64,000 nucleotides of DNA. It comes from Allacma fusca. Taxonomy: Eukaryota; Arthropoda; Collembola; Symphypleona; Sminthuridae. Below the pieces are notes generated by a model, which worked only from the letters and a program-made list of their open reading frames with translations, did no database searches and was not told the origin of the DNA. Location: the NCBI GenBank assembly GCA_947179485.1, contig OX359246.1, positions 24,490,001 to 24,554,000 on the forward strand, given 5' to 3'. The position numbers were made by a program, and so were the translations under genes. Of this stretch, positions 60,489 to 64,000 are shown one piece after another; position 1 is the stretch's first letter, and each line of letters begins with the position of its first letter.

Positions 60489-61296
60489 CTTTGGAGCATC
60501 TGTAAAAGAAAGTTCCGGGGCTGTTTTAATATTTAATTTGAAAGGAGAGTTCAATTATTTCATTGCAGAAATAATTCAAGGGTTAAAGCTAGAGGTTAAA
60601 ATCCCTTCGTGCAAATATAGTCCGATTTTGTACAATCTACTTTTTTGTAATTATATATTTCCCCAAGGAATTGAATAAGAAATTGCTTGGTCAGAGATTC
60701 AAAAATCCCGCTTGAAAATAATTCATAAAATTAATAATATTTTAAGGGAGAGATACATACCTCAAAAATAAAGAAATTCTGTAAATCCTCACTTCATAAA
60801 TCCAAAAGTGTGAGGCGCTCATAATTGGGAGATTAATAGTTGAAAGTGGAAAAGGGCAACCCCGGAAAGAGGAATGATAAATGTCCCATGACATTTAACC
60901 ACATTGTGCAAAAAAAAAACAATCTCGTGTGGTGGAAAATATAGGGGAAATTCTCAAATAAATTTGCTCTTTCTATGGGAAAAAATGAAAGTTACAAAGA
61001 CATAAATCTGTCGAAGCTTCTACAAAATTACATGTGTGTAAAAAGTTCAAGCACTATATTTTCTTTTCCCCACATACATTGTACATACATAAATAAAATC
61101 CCTGAAAATCGAACACATTAAAATCATATGGGAACACACATGTCCATGGTATTTTTTTCCGAGTGAGTTGAACCTACTCGACTGGAAATAAAATACGAAG
61201 GTTCTTTAAAGAACAGTAATTGCTGAAATTGGTGGATGAACTAAATTCATTAAGCAAATTCATTTTAATCTCCTCTCTGTATCGTCCCAATTTTAG

Positions 61297-61403
61297 TTTG
61301 CATTTTGCTGAAGCAACAACCTTTTAAAATTATGTCTTCATGCTCGGAGAAGGATGAGGAAGTACATTTTAAACAGTATGATGAAATAACGGATCGGTTC
61401 TAG
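61297..61403 (+). CDS. Candidate terminal coding exon, unknown gene
   Basis: Good acceptor with pyrimidine tract (CTCCTCTCTGTATCGTCCCA then ATTTTAG) followed by an open frame ending ...MSSCSEKDEEVHFKQYDEIT then DRF and TAG at 61401. The acid/basic composition looks like coding sequence. Its entry phase (two bases completing a codon) does not directly follow the 60220 exit phase, so another exon would be needed between them, or it belongs to nothing. Confidence 0.25.
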
Positions 61404-62076
61404 TGTTACTTATTATTAGCATTCAAATGCTTGTAACAATTACCATTGAATTTTTATTATTCGTAAGTATTCCCTTAAATGTTCCTGGGAATTTAGTTCT
61501 GACATTTTTTGCAATAGTGGCTACTTTTAGGGAATCACTGCAATTTCCAGGGTATAAATATCTCAGTAAAAAATCAAATTTGATTCATTAACTCTTGGTC
61601 AATTGTGTGAGAACAGTTTTCGAATACGAGTTGTAAAATCAGTTACTTGTCTTTGAGGCAAGTGTCAAATGATTTTTGATTGGACGTCTACTATCCACGT
61701 AGAATATGCGTATCAATCTTGGTCTTGCATAGGATTGATATTCCTCTTGTCAGAGATAAATTTGCATACCTAAAATTCAGGTATGCTAAAAGAGACCTTA
61801 AATACAAGGATAGAGTTCAGCAAGAGAAAAATTCAAATTTGCCCGCCAGAGACAAAGTTTACATTTGAGAATGTTCCGTTAAAATGTACACAGCATGGGA
61901 ATCCCCTCCCAGGCATTTCTACATACATCAGAGCCCATGTTAAAGATAGGGAACGAGCCCAGTTGAAAATAATGGGACTTAGGGGTGACAACCGTGGTTA
62001 AATTGTAACGTTGAAATCAAAATTACTTCCTACACAGAATATTCTGGGATTGCTCTATTTGGTTCCCAGGGCTCTA

Positions 62077-62380
62077 CAGTACAATCTCTCTACAACGGTG
62101 GACTAACATTTAAAAAATATTCTGACTCGGAATTATGCCCAAAATTAACAATCCCTTAAATTTTTGAAATTTGCCAAATTCTAGCCCTTGAGTTTCAAAA
62201 AACATTTACTATATGAAAGTACGTTATAACGAGACTGAGCTTCCGGATACTTGATCCTATAAGAACGAGACAGTTATAACGAGACCTTAAAGGAGAAGGT
62301 CCTTTTAGATCGAGAGCTCACAGTTGAAGCGTGTAACGACCCTAAATATTTACATTGACCGTTATAACGAGAGTGTACTG
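62077..62380. mobile_element. Candidate MITE, CAGT...ACTG (304 bp)
   Basis: Left end CAGTACAATCTCTCTACAAC then GGT. Reverse complement of the right end is CAGTACACTCTCGTTATAAC then GGT; about 19 of 23 positions agree. TA precedes the left end, while the right flank is TT. It contains three further internal TTATAACGAGAC or GTGTAACGAC half-sites (62222, 62272, 62333), so it may be a composite of nested copies. Confidence 0.55.
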
Positions 62381-62880
62381 TTCCCAAATATCTTTTATTA
62401 ACGGGACTCGTATCCCAGGAGCGGCTTCTCTTGATCTCATACAAAAAGCCGCAAAAGGGCGTAGACTCCTTGTACATAGATCTAAATTGACTTTGTATAT
62501 GGTGCTCAATTACACAAGGAATTTGTGTCTCACCTTCAAAAAATAAAAAAGGAAGGAGCGAAAGAATCTCAAAGGAGAATTATTATTACTATTGTCACAG
62601 TTAGGGCTGTGTGAGTGAGACTTTCCCTCTGGCAACTGTCACTAAAATAATATCAACAATGCTGTTGTGTGAGTTCCTGAGAATTTCAATGCTGAGCCGA
62701 ATTGGAGTAGTATTTGCAAATTGTGTAACAATCCCTAATTGTACCAATGACAGGAGAACAAGCCATGTATCTCAATTCATTGTGACAACCTCTCATATTT
62801 TTCACAAGTGCCCTTTAATTCTAATCGCTTCACTCTCCTAAAAGATAAATTACCGGTGCTGGAGGGTTTGACAGCGAAGA

Positions 62881-63054
62881 CAGCCGCGAACCTCGTTATA
62901 ACAGCCTCAGTCCACATAATCATCAAAATAAAATACACCCCTCGCAAAATTTATAAACACTCTTGGTCACAAAAACTCACAACGATATAAGCTCGCATAC
63001 AAATAATTCTAAGAGTATAAATAACAGTGACCGCTATAACGAGACTCAGCTTGA
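62881..63054. mobile_element. Candidate inverted-repeat element with CTCGTTATAAC arms
   Basis: Left arm CGAACCTCGTTATAACAGCC; right arm GACCGCTATAACGAGACTCA, whose reverse complement is TGAGTCTCGTTATAGCGGTC. The arms agree over CTCGTTATA and flanks. Outer ends are less clear than in the 62.1-kb element, so boundaries are approximate. Confidence 0.4.
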
Positions 63055-63329
63055 AAAATGCTTTTCATTCCAAAAACTTTGACATTATTTAAACGGAACA
63101 TTTGACAATTTTTTTAATCGGTCAAAATTTAAAAAAAAATAACATCGACCGCTATAACGAGACTTCAATTATTGACTCTTAATAAAAATTGAGTTAGTAT
63201 TATTGGGAATGTTACTGTTTGGATCCTACATTAAAACATTTAAATCTAGTTCATCGAAAGGTCACCCATTGGAGAATGTTTTGCAACACGTACTAAAGAG
63301 ACCAATGCCAAAATAAGTTTCTGCTTCAA

Positions 63330-63351
63330 AACACACACACACACACACACA
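63330..63351. repeat. (AC)n microsatellite
   Basis: ACACACACACACACACACAC, ten or more units. Confidence 0.95.
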
Positions 63352-64000
63352 ATATTATCAATCCGTGAACCGGGCAGTAGCCGCTCCTTGACCACATGAG
63401 TAATAGCTTGTAAAAAAATGATGACACGCAATTAGTCCCAATGTGTTAACGCTTGTAAACTTTATTACACACATTTCCCTATGGGTTGTCTTCGTCTTCC
63501 AAAGGAACAGTATAGTTATCAAATGGGGCCATTTAACTTCCCATGCCAAAGTTTCCTGGTCAATGGGAAAATTACACAGAATTATACAGGACTCTGATGG
63601 AGTAATACTAATCATAAGTCCTATATCTATAATAATTATAGAGCTCTCTAGCCCGAAGCAATCCCATATAAATAAAAACAATTTTTAACACGTGAATAAT
63701 TATATAAGCAAAGTATCATTACAGTCATAATACAAGAGCCGTGTAATAGGCGTTTGGCTGACAGTCAAAATTCTTAAGCAAGTTTATTATTAAATGGGTA
63801 AATGTGTATTATGTACGTTTCATTGCAAATGTCAGTGTATGCATGTGTACAGTGTAGCTTTGCTGTAATAGGGCCTCCGTACAGGAGCAAATTTTGTAGG
63901 GCAAGATAAAATGTATCTGCTTTGCGGGCCCCATTAAACACAATGCTAAAAATTTTTACATTATAAAATATCCTGCTCAATGAGGCTCCCATAAGAGACT

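Larger units (their letters stand above)
62381..64000. other. Right end of the window, repeat half-sites only
   Basis: Carries TATAACGAGAC half-sites at about 63033 and 63153, the inverted-repeat element at 62.9-63.05 kb and the AC microsatellite. No credible exon. Confidence 0.55.

Overview
The window is eukaryotic nuclear DNA. It is AT-rich, gene-poor, rich in introns and repeats, and has no operons or bacterial-type genes. The encoded protein, GT-AG introns of 78 bp to nearly 5 kb, and many short tandem arrays and small TA-flanked elements point to an invertebrate, most likely an arthropod. The texture (frequent ACATATGTAC words, GTTATAACGAGAC half-sites) resembles a caligid copepod (sea louse) genome, but that is an impression and could not be tested here.

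One gene is certain. On the minus strand, eleven coding exons between 25251 (start) and 10410 (stop) join into a 2250-bp reading frame of 749 codons plus stop. All exon phases agree and every intron is GT-AG. The protein is a multi-pass amino-acid transporter of the SLC7 CAT subfamily. It most resembles SLC7A14, a mainly lysosomal member, over the N-terminal leader, the whole transmembrane core and the C-terminal end. Introns 1 and 2 are each about 4.8 kb; the rest are short. Intron 8 carries a 24-bp minisatellite.

Left of the gene (1-10409) I found no reliable gene: a 22-bp tandem array at 3172-3410, a weak open-frame island near 290-556, and a stretch at 5.2-7.1 kb of different base texture.

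Right of the gene (25.3-64 kb) is dominated by tandem arrays with units of 12, 25, 27, 30, 31, 33, 37, 42 and about 150 bp, concentrated between 25.7 and 43.2 kb. Two adjoining arrays (33.4-33.96 and 33.96-35.3 kb) are the same repeat in opposite orientation. Several small elements of the form TA-CAGT...ACTG and many solo copies of their ends are scattered through 14-64 kb. A tRNA-derived sequence lies at 52.5 kb. Between these are a few GC-richer islands with splice-like borders that may be exons of unidentified genes. The best is 60071-60220 (+), encoding a Gly/Ser/Asn/Pro-rich segment; next is a possible terminal exon at 27440-27524 (-) followed by AATAAA. They are reported with low to moderate confidence because nothing in the window names their genes.
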